A stretch of DNA of 64,000 nt from Burkholderia cepacia ATCC 25416. GTDB lineage: Bacteria > Pseudomonadota > Gammaproteobacteria > Burkholderiales > Burkholderiaceae. The stretch spans positions 620,001 through 684,000 of the forward strand of contig NZ_CP012983.1 of assembly GCF_001411495.1 (NCBI RefSeq). The letters are read 5' to 3'. The notes under the pieces are model-generated. The model was not told the DNA's origin. It ran no database searches and was given only the letters and a program-made list of their open reading frames with translations. Made by a program: the position numbers and the translations under genes. Every line of letters starts with the position of its first letter. Position 1 is the first letter of the stretch. Positions 25,730-35,945 of the stretch are shown here, in pieces.

Positions 25730-26069
25730 CTTCTGCTCCATTTTTACGTCGTGATTGATCGGGCCGAAGGCTTCAAACGCAATTGCGTTTGTGTGCCTTT
25801 TCCGGCTCGATCTTCCACGTGCAGTATGGAACGCGAGGCGTATGGCGCAAAGGTCGTATAACCCTCAAAAAGCGCCACTCGGTTCAAACGGGTGAATAAC
25901 GCGGCTCGGCGTTTGGCGGGGGCAATGCCCGTTCGCACGCTTCATGTGTGGTCTCGCTGGCGGCGAGTGACATGTGAAGCAGGCGTGCGCGAAGGTCGGA
26001 CGCGCAGCGGTCGCGATGCGGATGTCCGCGCGATCGCAACGAGTGGCCGGTATCTGGATGCCGTCTGCT
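25730..26069. other. Intergenic region between the MBL and SDR genes
   Basis: No supportable gene. The interval is downstream of the metallo-hydrolase gene and upstream of the SDR gene on the minus strand, so it should hold the SDR promoter. No clear hairpin or promoter pair was seen. Confidence 0.3.
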
Positions 26070-26915
26070 TCATTCCTCGCGCTCATAGCGCAAACGGTAT
26101 CCCCCATTCGTTCGCTCGATGCGTGCGAACCCGCGTTCCCCCAGATGCATGCCGGCGATCAACAGTCCCTCCGAACTGACCTGATCCAGAAGCCGTGACC
26201 GCGTAGCAGCGGCCAACGACGCATCGTGATCGAAGGCGATCGACACCTCCGGTCGCTGAATCTGGATATGCGGGAAATGAACCACGTCTCCCCACACAAG
26301 AAGCCCCTGATCGCGGGATTCAAGCACATATCCGGTGTGTCCATCGGTGTGCCCCGGTATCGGCAGTGCGTCGATGCCGGGGAGCACTTGTCCGTCGTCG
26401 AAAAGACGAAGCCGGTCGCCATAAGCATCGAATACCCGACGCGCCACCAGGAAATTTCCGCGTGCGCGTTCGCTGGCGCGACTCAGATTCGCGTCGTCCT
26501 GCCAGAACCCGACCTCGCGTCGATGCACGACCAGTTCCGCGTTCGGGAACGCGATCTCTCCGGCACCGTTCACGAGCCCCCCGACATGATCGGGATGCGC
26601 GTGGGTCAGCAGGATGGTGTCGATCGCGGCGGGTTCGATACCGGCCAGCGCCAGGTTCGTCCTGAGTTGGCCGCCCCATTGCCTGAACCCGCCCGCCCCG
26701 GCATCGATGAGCACGGTGCGGCCCGCGCCGCGTACGACGTAGCAATTGATGTGTACGGCTTCTGGCTCTTTCTGCCCGGCGTCACGTTGCATGTTCGACG
26801 CGTCGGCCGGATCGATATTCGACAGAAAGTCGAGACTCGCGGTGAGGTAGCCATCGCTGATGGCGGTAATCGTGAAATCCCCGACTTGCTGGCCGGGAAA
26901 GGTAAGCGTGGCCAT
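26070..26915 (-). CDS. Metallo-beta-lactamase-fold hydrolase
   Basis: A 281-residue MBL-fold metallo-hydrolase. The metal motif is T104-H-A-H-P-D-H110, with further ligands likely in GHTDGHTGY and WGDVVHF. Relatives include quorum-quenching lactonases and other ester or lactone hydrolases. The start at 26915 has GGAGAAG upstream. It is the last gene of a three-gene minus-strand operon (EthD-like, tautomerase, MBL) with gaps of 7 and 29 bases, divergent from a LysR regulator. A role in opening a lactone or ester in a small catabolic route is plausible, but the substrate is unknown. Confidence 0.9.
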   Translation of the reverse strand: MATLTFPGQQVGDFTITAISDGYLTASLDFLSNIDPADASNMQRDAGQKEPEAVHINCYVVRGAGRTVLIDAGAGGFRQWGGQLRTNLALAGIEPAAIDTILLTHAHPDHVGGLVNGAGEIAFPNAELVVHRREVGFWQDDANLSRASERARGNFLVARRVFDAYGDRLRLFDDGQVLPGIDALPIPGHTDGHTGYVLESRDQGLLVWGDVVHFPHIQIQRPEVSIAFDHDASLAAATRSRLLDQVSSEGLLIAGMHLGERGFARIERTNGGYRLRYEREE

Positions 26916-26944
26916 CGTGCTTCTCCGGATCGGCGAATGGTGGG

Positions 26945-27271
26945 CTAGTTGCGGGCGTGAATGTTCGACGCGGTGTAACCAAAACACCGAATGCGCGCGG
27001 TGAGGCCGGTGCGCTGAACGATCGCACGATCCAGCGCTTCCATGAACCGGTCCATGACCGCCGACGTGCGGGGCGCCCCGGCGCGATACCGAATGTCCGC
27101 GTAGACAGGATGCCCGTGCCCGTGCAGAACCGGCTGAAAAATGATGTGGACGTTCTTGAGTTCCGCGCCGAGTACATGCGTACAGAGCTCGACGCAGTCG
27201 CGCGACAGCTCGGCAAGATTTTCGTCAGCGGGCATCCGCTGTGCATCGATCGAGAAAGTGACGTTCGGCAT
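26945..27271 (-). CDS. Tautomerase-family protein
   Basis: A 108-residue 4-oxalocrotonate-tautomerase-like protein. After Met removal the second residue is Pro (MPNVTFSID), the catalytic base of the family. ELKNVHIIFQPVLHG and the later VMDRFMEALDRAIVQRTGL fit the beta-alpha-beta fold. At 108 residues it is longer than the classic 62-residue enzyme and closer to the MIF-like or double-unit group. It lies between the EthD-like and MBL genes in one operon. Confidence 0.85.
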   Translation of the reverse strand: MPNVTFSIDAQRMPADENLAELSRDCVELCTHVLGAELKNVHIIFQPVLHGHGHPVYADIRYRAGAPRTSAVMDRFMEALDRAIVQRTGLTARIRCFGYTASNIHARN

Positions 27272-27278
27272 CGTGGGC

Positions 27279-27821
27279 TTACTCCTGGGCAGTTGAAAGG
27301 GCGCGTGCGCTCGTCAGTTGCTCCGTCATCGGCGCGTAAAGGTGAACGCCTTCCGCGCGTTCGTCGACAAGCAGCGTGTTGTTGCGCGGCACGACGGCGA
27401 GCCAGCGTCGTGCCGGAAACTGCTCCAGCGCGACGGCTTGCATGGCCAGCGGGTCGAGGCCCAACCGGATCAGCGGATCAGGGCCGCCAGCGCACAGCGC
27501 GAGGTGTTCGCCTTCCTCCACCGCCGGGGCCAATCCGATAGCGCCATAGAGATTGCGATGCCAGTCGGTGATGTGCTGCTGCCACTTCGCAAAATTGCCG
27601 CCGCCTTTCCGGCGATATTCGTCGCCGGTCAGGACATCGAGACCGTCGATCGTGTGAATCGCCAGATAGACGGGGCAACCGCTGCCGATCGCCTTGAACC
27701 GCTGCGACGTGTGAAACCCCGTCACCGAGATCAGGGCAGGCAGCTTTTCAAGGCTGTAGAAGTCGTTCCATTCGGCTTCGCTGTCGACGTCGGCGAAGCT
27801 GCATTCCACGGTGTAGATCAT
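27279..27821 (-). CDS. EthD/DUF4286-like dimeric alpha-beta barrel protein
   Basis: A 180-residue cytoplasmic protein with no signal peptide or membrane helix. The pattern MIYTVECSFADVDSEAEWND near the start, then YSLEKLPALISVTGFHTSQRF and a repeat of that arrangement in the second half, fits a dimeric alpha-beta barrel of the EthD or DUF4286 type. These often handle or bind ring-cleavage intermediates. It is first in the minus-strand operon with the tautomerase and MBL hydrolase. Function not assigned. Confidence 0.7.
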   Translation of the reverse strand: MIYTVECSFADVDSEAEWNDFYSLEKLPALISVTGFHTSQRFKAIGSGCPVYLAIHTIDGLDVLTGDEYRRKGGGNFAKWQQHITDWHRNLYGAIGLAPAVEEGEHLALCAGGPDPLIRLGLDPLAMQAVALEQFPARRWLAVVPRNNTLLVDERAEGVHLYAPMTEQLTSARALSTAQE

Positions 27822-27886
27822 CGGATCGTCCTTTGAACAGGGTGCACTTCCGTCAGCGAGCGCTTGATGGTCAGTGCGGTAACGTA

Positions 27887-27901
27887 ATGCTAAGCTCGCA
27901 T
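27887..27901. promoter_or_regulatory. Candidate LysR-type binding site
   Basis: ATGCTAAGCTCGCAT has 4-base inverted arms and the T-N11-A arrangement typical of LysR-family operators. It lies in the 166-base gap between the divergent lysR-type gene (27988) and the EthD-tautomerase-MBL operon (27821). The site is AT-rich around it, fitting a shared control region. The match is by eye only. Confidence 0.4.
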
Positions 27902-27987
27902 TTGCAGCCCATAAAACGAAATAAAATCAGCCTTCAGTGATATTTGCTCAAGCTGACGTCGAACCCACCCTGACCGGCGAGCCACGC

Positions 27988-28941
27988 ATGCCCCGCAAGA
28001 TCCCGAGCAATTCCGCGCTGCAGGCGTTCGAAGCCGCGGCCCGACACGGCAGCTTTGCCCGAGCCGCTGATGAACTCGCCCGAACCGAGGGCGCCGTCAG
28101 CCGTCAGATCGCCCGGCTGGAGGCGTTCCTGGGTGTCACGCTGTTCGAGCGGATCGGCAACCGGGTACGGCTGGCACCGAACGGTGCGCGGTACGCCGTG
28201 CAGGTTCGCGAGATCCTGGACCGCCTGGAACGGGACAGCCTGTACCTGATGGGGCAACCCGTCGAAGGCGCGAGCATCGATATCGCCGCCATTCCGACCT
28301 TCGCCACGCGCTGGCTGATCCCCCGGCTGAAACACTTTCAGGACCGGCATCCGAACGTCACGGTGCATATCGCCGAGCGCATGGAACCGTTCCTGCTGGC
28401 CGGGAGCGGTTTCGATGCCGCCATTCATTTCGAGCATCCGGCATGGGCGGGGATGCATCTGCATCCGCTGCTGGAGGAAGTGCTGGTGCCCGTGTGCAGT
28501 CCGGCGTTGCTGGCGGGCGCCGGGGCGAACCCGTCGCTGGATGCACTGCCACGCCTTCACCGGCGGCAGAACCCGGACGCGTGGCAAGCCTATGCGCAGG
28601 AGTCCGGCATCGTGCTGGGCAATTCGGCGGTTGGCGCGCGCTACGATCTCCATTCGATGCTGATCGAAGCGGCGCTCGCGGGCCTGGGTGTCGCGCTGGT
28701 GCCGCGTCTTTACGTCGACGCGGAGCTCGAGCAGGGGCGGCTGGTCGCACCCTGGCCGGCGGGCAGGTCCGTCACGAAAAACTTCTGCCTCGTCCTGCCC
28801 GAACCGATCGAACTGGCCCAGGGGCCGTTGCAGGCTTTCGCGACGTGGATGCTGAATGACGCCCCGGGCCTGGCACCGTACGGCAGCGCGCGACGCACAC
28901 CACGAAGCAGACGTCAGCGCGGCGCTTCCTCTCCACGTTGA
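27988..28941 (+). CDS. LysR-family transcriptional regulator (GcvA-like)
   Basis: A 317-residue regulator. The HTH is at the N-terminus (MPRKIPSNSALQAFEAAARHG, then GSFARAADELARTEGAVSRQIARLE), followed by the coinducer-binding domain with AIPTFATRWLIPRLKHFQD and a GLGVALVPRLYVDAEL segment. The start MPRKIPS is typical for the GcvA group and lies at 27988. It is divergent from the EthD-tautomerase-MBL operon and probably controls it. The last 25 residues (ARRTPRSRRQRGASSPR) look like unconserved extension. Confidence 0.93.
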   Translation: MPRKIPSNSALQAFEAAARHGSFARAADELARTEGAVSRQIARLEAFLGVTLFERIGNRVRLAPNGARYAVQVREILDRLERDSLYLMGQPVEGASIDIAAIPTFATRWLIPRLKHFQDRHPNVTVHIAERMEPFLLAGSGFDAAIHFEHPAWAGMHLHPLLEEVLVPVCSPALLAGAGANPSLDALPRLHRRQNPDAWQAYAQESGIVLGNSAVGARYDLHSMLIEAALAGLGVALVPRLYVDAELEQGRLVAPWPAGRSVTKNFCLVLPEPIELAQGPLQAFATWMLNDAPGLAPYGSARRTPRSRRQRGASSPR

Positions 28942-30639
<1,698 letters not shown>

Positions 30640-31291
30640 TCGATGACAGGGAGCAAGCGCGGCATCGCGCGACGCAGGCATGTCCGGCGTCGCGCCTGCC
30701 GCGATCCGGGCGCGATCGGGCGGATCGCCGTGCATCGGGCGATTGCTTCAGCGCGTCGTCGATAACGGTCACCAGGGCGTGGCTTATCCGTGCTTCGGCG
30801 CGGTCGATACGCGCTTCATCGCGGAACCGTTCCGGAGGCGCCGGCGCGCTGTCGTGACGGCAATCGGCCATGCTGCCGCGTCAGTCTCGAACGCGTCAGG
30901 ATCTCATCGTGCGGGCGCAGGGCGCAACGACGTCGATTACCCCGCACTCGCGAGTGTGGTGCCGGTCTAGAGCCACCGCTCTGGATTCCCGTTGCGCTGC
31001 CGCATAAAACGATCGTCATCCGCAGGGAGTGCACGGAGAAAATCGCTTCGTACTCCATCTAAAAAATTCATCGCGATCCGGGAGTATGACCGTCCAGCAA
31101 GGAATGCCGGGCGTTTGACGATTTCATTCCCGGCTCGCAGGGGACGCGCTCGATCGTCAGATTCGCGATCCGCATTCAAGCGACGAATGTGTGCATCGCA
31201 ACAATCCATTTCATTCACGGCAATCGTAACGGTAAGGTGAACGCACGTTCGAATTTGATCGAGCGATGCGAAACCACCCTGTGACGATGCC
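30640..31291. other. Intergenic region downstream of the lipase
   Basis: 652 bases. The position is where a lipase foldase gene is usually found, but no frame shows a foldase-like membrane anchor and helical domain. No other gene is supportable. The second half (31040-31280) is less GC-rich and should carry the promoter of the MFS gene at 31292. Confidence 0.5.
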
Positions 31292-32785
31292 ATGACAACG
31301 AACCGCGATCGACCTGCCAAAGTGTCAGCCCCGCCTTCCGGTGTCACGCCGGCGGGCGGCAATGCGCGTGCGGCGGGCCCGCGCCTGCCGGCCAGGCTGG
31401 TGGGCCCCATCGTGCTCGGCACGCTGCTCAACGCGCTGAACTCGTCGATGATCGCGGTCGCGCTCGTCAGCATCCAGCAGGCGTTCAACCCGCACGGGCA
31501 GGAACGCATCGACACCATGTGGCTCGTGTCGGGCCTTTATCTCGCGACGGCCGTCGGCCAGCCGACGATGGGGCGGCTTGCCGACCGGTTCGGCGCGAAG
31601 CGGATCTTCTGCATCGGCCTCGCGATCGTATTGATCGCGTCCGCGCTCGCGCCGTTCGCACCGTCGCTCGGGTGGCTGATCGCGTCGCGCGTCGCGCTCG
31701 GCATCGGCACGTCGGCCGCGTATCCGGCCGGCATGGCGATGATCCGCACGTGGTCGCAGCGGCACGCGAACGGCGCGACGCCGACGGGCGGACTCGGCGC
31801 GATCTCGGTGGCGGCACAGGTGGCCGTCGCGTTCGGGCCGCCGCTCGGCGGCGCGCTCGTGCAGTTCGCCGGCTGGCGCGCGATCTTCTGGATCAACGTG
31901 CCGATCGTGCTGCTGGCGTTCGTGCTGGCGTGGTTGTGGATTCCGGCCGACGTCGTCCCGCGCGGCGCGCAGCAACGCCGCACGCTGCGGGGCACGCTGA
32001 AGGAGCTGGACCTGCCGGGCGTCGTGCTGTTCGTCCTGACGCTCGCGAGCCTGCTGCTGTTCCTGCAATCGATCACGCACGATCCCGACTGGCTGCTGCT
32101 CGTCGCGACGCTGGTGCTGTGCCCGGTGCTGGTCGGGCACGAGCGGCGGGCCGCGACGCCGCTGATCGACATCCGCATGCTCGGCGACAACCGCGCGCTC
32201 ACGAGTACGTACCTGCGTTGCGTCGGCACCTACGCGGTGTTCTACGCGATCTTCTATGCGCTGCCGATGTGGCTGCAGGAGGCCAAGCACCTGTCCGCCG
32301 CCGATGCCGGCCTCGTGATGCTGCCGGTCGCCGGGATCGGCACCGTGGCGACGATGCTCGCGACCCGCCTCGCACACCGTCACGGCTCGCGGCCGGTGCT
32401 GATCATCGGCTCCGCGATGCTGTGCGTCGGCAGCGTCGTGATGAGCCTGCTCACGAGCGCGATGCCGGTCTGGTCGATCGTACTGCTATCGATCGTGTTC
32501 GGCGTGCCGAACGGCTTCAACAATCTCGGCAACCAGGCCGCGCTCTACCAGAGCGCGCCGCACGACCGGATCGGCACGGCTTCGGGGCTGTACCGCACTG
32601 CGCAGTATGTCGGCGGCAGCCTGTCGTTTGCGCTCGTCGGGCTGGCGCTCGGCCATCCGGCGAGCGATCGCGGCCTGCGCGAGCTGGCCATCGTCCTGGC
32701 GGTCATCAGCGTGCTGCTGCTGCTCAACGCAGCGTCGAGCCGGCACCTGGATACCGCTGCTTCTTCCATCCCCCAACAGAAGTGA
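31292..32785 (+). CDS. MFS transporter, DHA2-like (14 TM)
   Basis: A 497-residue drug:H+ antiporter-type permease with about 14 hydrophobic segments. TM1 region VGPIVLGTLLNALNSSMIAVAL, DTMWLVSGLYLATAVGQPTMG, loop ADRFGAKRIF, and the conserved AVAFGPPLGGALVQFAGWRAIFW (motif C) are visible. Long N-terminal cytoplasmic tail (about 40 residues) and a long hydrophilic loop near residues 230-245. It starts a group with the isochorismatase-like gene 9 bases on, so it may move a compound handled by that enzyme, in either direction. Confidence 0.9.
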   Translation: MTTNRDRPAKVSAPPSGVTPAGGNARAAGPRLPARLVGPIVLGTLLNALNSSMIAVALVSIQQAFNPHGQERIDTMWLVSGLYLATAVGQPTMGRLADRFGAKRIFCIGLAIVLIASALAPFAPSLGWLIASRVALGIGTSAAYPAGMAMIRTWSQRHANGATPTGGLGAISVAAQVAVAFGPPLGGALVQFAGWRAIFWINVPIVLLAFVLAWLWIPADVVPRGAQQRRTLRGTLKELDLPGVVLFVLTLASLLLFLQSITHDPDWLLLVATLVLCPVLVGHERRAATPLIDIRMLGDNRALTSTYLRCVGTYAVFYAIFYALPMWLQEAKHLSAADAGLVMLPVAGIGTVATMLATRLAHRHGSRPVLIIGSAMLCVGSVVMSLLTSAMPVWSIVLLSIVFGVPNGFNNLGNQAALYQSAPHDRIGTASGLYRTAQYVGGSLSFALVGLALGHPASDRGLRELAIVLAVISVLLLLNAASSRHLDTAASSIPQQK

Positions 32786-32794
32786 GGTTTTGAC

Positions 32795-33382
32795 ATGTCC
32801 ACTCCGACGCTCAATCGCACGGTCGCCCTGGTCGCCATCGATCTGCAGAACGGCATCGTGTCGCTGCCGGTCGTGCCCTACACCGGCGCGCAGGTCGTGG
32901 CGAAGACGGTCGAGCTCGCGACCGCGTTCCGCGCGTTGAAGCTTCCCGTGATCTACGTGCACACGAGCTACCAGCCGGACGGCGGCGTTGCGCTGAAGGT
33001 CAGGACGGATGCGCCGTCGGCGCCGCCGAATCTCGACCCCGAATGGAGCGCGTTTGCGCCGGCGCTCGGCGTCGGGCCGTCCGACATCGTCGTGACGAAG
33101 CACCAGTGGGGCGCGTTCACCGGCACCGACCTCGACGTGCAGCTGCGCCGGCGCGGCATCACGGACATCGTGCTAACCGGGATCGCAACCAACATCGGCG
33201 TCGAATCGACGGCGCGCCAGGCATACGAGAACAACTACAACGTCGTCGTCGTCAGCGACGCGGTCAGCACGTCGTCCACCGACGCGCAGACCTTCGCGCT
33301 GACGCAGATCTTCCCGAAGCTCGGGCAGGTCGCCGCGACGGCCGACGTGGAGGCGGCACTGAAGCAGGCGTATTCGCGCTGA
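32795..33382 (+). CDS. Isochorismatase-family hydrolase with Gly in place of the catalytic Cys
   Basis: A 195-residue isochorismatase/nicotinamidase-fold protein. The acidic residue Asp16 (AIDLQNG) and Lys102 (VTKHQWGAF) of the family's D-K-C triad are present. The nucleophile position reads ATNIGVESTA, so Gly135 replaces Cys. True isochorismatases such as EntB also have Gly here and hydrolyse an enol ether, while amidases of the family need Cys. So an ether-type hydrolysis is more likely than amide hydrolysis. Start at 32795 with AGTGAGG upstream; 9 bases after the MFS stop, 58 bases before the reductase gene. Confidence 0.88.
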   Translation: MSTPTLNRTVALVAIDLQNGIVSLPVVPYTGAQVVAKTVELATAFRALKLPVIYVHTSYQPDGGVALKVRTDAPSAPPNLDPEWSAFAPALGVGPSDIVVTKHQWGAFTGTDLDVQLRRRGITDIVLTGIATNIGVESTARQAYENNYNVVVVSDAVSTSSTDAQTFALTQIFPKLGQVAATADVEAALKQAYSR

Positions 33383-33440
33383 ACGAAGCGGCGTGTTCGG
33401 CGTGCACCATTCAAACAGAGTCATTTACCGAGGCATGACG

Positions 33441-34604
33441 ATGATCAAGACCGATGCATGGGTTCTCTACGCAGGACCGGAACCGAGCAGGAAGCAGGCG
33501 CCCGTGGCGGGCGAGCTGCGTCGCGAGACCTTCGAATTCTCCGATCTGGAAGCCGACGAGGTGCTGGTCGAGCCGCTGTACGGATCGTGGGAGGCGAACC
33601 TGGACCACGCGCTGTCGCGCAATCCGGTCGACATCTGCCGGCAGCGCCGCGAGGACAAGATCGTGCTCGGCAACGGTGCGCTGGTGCGCATCGTCGAGCG
33701 CGGCAGTGGCGTGAAGACGCTGAAGGAAGGCGAGATCTGCATGGTGATGCCGTTCGGCAAGCGCGACGAATACGGGTTCGCCGAGCTCGTCTACGCGTAC
33801 GACGCGCCGGGCACGATCGGCGTGATGGCGCAGCGGACCAAGATGCGCGCCGACAACCTCGTGGCGGTGCCGACGGACAGCCGGCATTCGCTGCTGCAAT
33901 GGGCGACGTACGGCCGCTACTTCACCGCATGGGACAACTGGAAGGTGGCGTCGACGTGCTGGCGCTCGCAGCTGCCGGACGTCGATCCGGCCGACTACCT
34001 GGTGTTCGGCTGGGGCGGCGGCACGACGCTCGCCGAACTGCAGCTCGCGAAGCGCGAGGGTTTTCGCGTCGCGATGACGGCGAGCAACGACCGGCGCCTC
34101 GAGGAGCTCGCGAAGCTCGGCATCACGCCGGTCGATCGCCGCAAGTTCCCGAACCTCGCGTATGACGACGAGCGCTACAAGACCGATCCGGAGTACCAGG
34201 CGAGCTATCGCGAGTCGGAGCGCGTGTTCGCGGAGACGATCGCGGAGCTGAGCGGCGGCCGCGGCGTCGCGATCTTCCTCGACAACCTCGGCGGCGCACT
34301 GTATCGCGCGACGATGCGCGTGGTCGGCCGCACGGGTATCGTCACGACGGTCGGCTGGAAGACCGGGATGCGCCTGTGGAACCTGCGCGCGACGGAGTGC
34401 ATCAACCGCCGCCTGCACATCCACACGCACGCGTGGCGCTACGACGACAGCATCACGATCCGCGATTTCCAGGAAACGAGCGGCTGGATCGGCGAGGAGC
34501 CGACCGAGATCTTCGATTTCGACGAGGTGCCGAAGCTCGCGTCCGACTACCTGAACGGGAAGATCCAGACGTATTTCCCGATCTACCGGATCAACGCCGT
34601 CTGA
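33441..34604 (+). CDS. MDR-superfamily dehydrogenase/reductase (crotonyl-CoA reductase-like)
   Basis: A 387-residue medium-chain dehydrogenase/reductase. The N-terminal catalytic domain includes LEADEVLVEPLYGSWEANLDH and GNGALVRIVERGSG; the nucleotide-binding motif is FGWGGGTTLAELQLAKREGF with the Gly-rich loop, and later GGRGVAIFLDNLGG and GRTGIVTTVGWKTG. No typical structural zinc Cys cluster is seen, which fits the zinc-independent enoyl reductase branch. ATG 33441 is 7 bases after GAGG, so it is preferred to the ATG at 33435. It precedes the CoA-transferase of set A by 102 bases, so reduction of an unsaturated acid or CoA ester in that pathway is plausible. Confidence 0.85.
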   Translation: MIKTDAWVLYAGPEPSRKQAPVAGELRRETFEFSDLEADEVLVEPLYGSWEANLDHALSRNPVDICRQRREDKIVLGNGALVRIVERGSGVKTLKEGEICMVMPFGKRDEYGFAELVYAYDAPGTIGVMAQRTKMRADNLVAVPTDSRHSLLQWATYGRYFTAWDNWKVASTCWRSQLPDVDPADYLVFGWGGGTTLAELQLAKREGFRVAMTASNDRRLEELAKLGITPVDRRKFPNLAYDDERYKTDPEYQASYRESERVFAETIAELSGGRGVAIFLDNLGGALYRATMRVVGRTGIVTTVGWKTGMRLWNLRATECINRRLHIHTHAWRYDDSITIRDFQETSGWIGEEPTEIFDFDEVPKLASDYLNGKIQTYFPIYRINAV

Positions 34605-34706
34605 GCGGCAGGTCGCGCGCCGCGCCCGCATCGCTGCAAGACGATTAGTCATGCAGATGATGACGGTGTGCGGCGCGCCGTGCAATCCATCTGACTGGAG
34701 AACGGC

Positions 34707-35945
34707 ATGGCCACTGTGGAAATGGGGAGCGTCGACGCCGGTGCGGCGTCGGACGCGTCCAAACCGGCGCCGCTCGACGGCATTCGCGTGATCGACGCCG
34801 CGACGTTGTTCGCGGGCCCGCTCGCGGCGACGATGCTGGCGGACTACGGCGCCGACGTGATCAAGGTCGAGCATCCGGACGGCGATCCGGCGCGCAAGTA
34901 CGGCGCGCGTCGCGACGACGTGCCGTTGTGGTGGAAGGTGCTCGCGCGCAACAAGCGGGCCGTCACGCTGAATCTCGGCACGGCCGACGGCCAGCGGATC
35001 TTCCGCGAAATGGCGGCGCAGGCGGACGTGGTCGTCGAGAATTTCCGGCCCGGCACGCTCGAACGCTGGGGGCTCGGTTACGACGTGCTGTCCGCGATCA
35101 ACCCGCGGCTCGTGCTCGTGCGGGTGACGGGCTTCGGGCAGTTCGGCCCGTATGCGAGCCGCCCCGGCTTCGGTACGCTGGCCGAGGCGATGAGCGGGCT
35201 CGCGTCGGTCACCGGCGAGGCCGACGGGCCGCCGCTGCTGCCGTCGTTCCCGCTCGCGGACACCGTCGCGGGGCTGAACGCCGCGTTCGCGATCATGACG
35301 GCGCTGAAGGCGCGCGAGCACACCGGGCGCGGCCAGGTCGTCGATCTCGCGATCATCGAGACGATGCTCGCTGCGATGGGCGCGCAGGTCGCGAGCTACG
35401 ACCAGACGGGCCGGGTGCCCGAACGCACCGGCAATCGTTCGCCGAACAATTCGCCGCGCGGGGTGTACCGCACGTCGGACGGCAAGTGGGTCGCGCTGTC
35501 GACGTCGGCGCACAGCATCGCGGAGCGCGTGATGCGCCTCGTCGGCCGTGAGGACCTGATCGACGAACCCTGGTTCGCGAACGGCGCCGAGCGCGCGAAG
35601 CATGCGGACGAACTGGATGCGGCGGTCGGCGGCTGGATCGGGCAGCGCTCGCGCGACGACGTGATCGCCGAGTTCGAGCGCGCGCAGGCGGCGGTCGCGC
35701 CGATCTACGACGTCGCCGACGTGCTCCGCGATCCGCAGTACGCGGCGCTCGGCTCGGTCGTGTCGGTGCCCGACGCGGAGCTCGGCGCGTTCCGCACGCA
35801 CAACGTGCCGTTCCGGCTGTCCGACACGCCCGGCGCAATCCGCTGGGGCGGACCGGCGCGCGGCACGCACAACGACGAAGTATTCGGCGCATTGGGGCTG
35901 GAGCGGCACGAGATCGCCGATTTGACCGAACGGGGCATTGTATGA
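34707..35945 (+). CDS. Class III CoA-transferase (CaiB/BaiF family), set A
   Basis: A 412-residue enzyme expected to move CoA between carboxylic acids, activating the substrate. Family marks: LDGIRVIDAATLFAGPLAAT, ADYGADVIKVEHPDGDPAR, RNKRAVTLNL, VVVENFRPGTLERWGLGY, and GFGQFGPYASRPGFGTLAEA. The catalytic Asp is Asp185 in FPLADTVAGL. It opens a four-gene operon whose members overlap by 4 bases each (CoA-transferase, lyase, PrpD protein, cyclase). A CoA-transferase next to a CitE-like lyase is the pattern used for itaconate, citramalate or related acids, but the substrate is not proven. It has a paralogue at 45330 in set B. Confidence 0.92.
   Translation: MATVEMGSVDAGAASDASKPAPLDGIRVIDAATLFAGPLAATMLADYGADVIKVEHPDGDPARKYGARRDDVPLWWKVLARNKRAVTLNLGTADGQRIFREMAAQADVVVENFRPGTLERWGLGYDVLSAINPRLVLVRVTGFGQFGPYASRPGFGTLAEAMSGLASVTGEADGPPLLPSFPLADTVAGLNAAFAIMTALKAREHTGRGQVVDLAIIETMLAAMGAQVASYDQTGRVPERTGNRSPNNSPRGVYRTSDGKWVALSTSAHSIAERVMRLVGREDLIDEPWFANGAERAKHADELDAAVGGWIGQRSRDDVIAEFERAQAAVAPIYDVADVLRDPQYAALGSVVSVPDAELGAFRTHNVPFRLSDTPGAIRWGGPARGTHNDEVFGALGLERHEIADLTERGIV

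Noticed and set aside
30640..31291. A decayed lipase foldase gene
   Set aside because: No frame showed an N-terminal membrane anchor followed by a helical foldase-like region.
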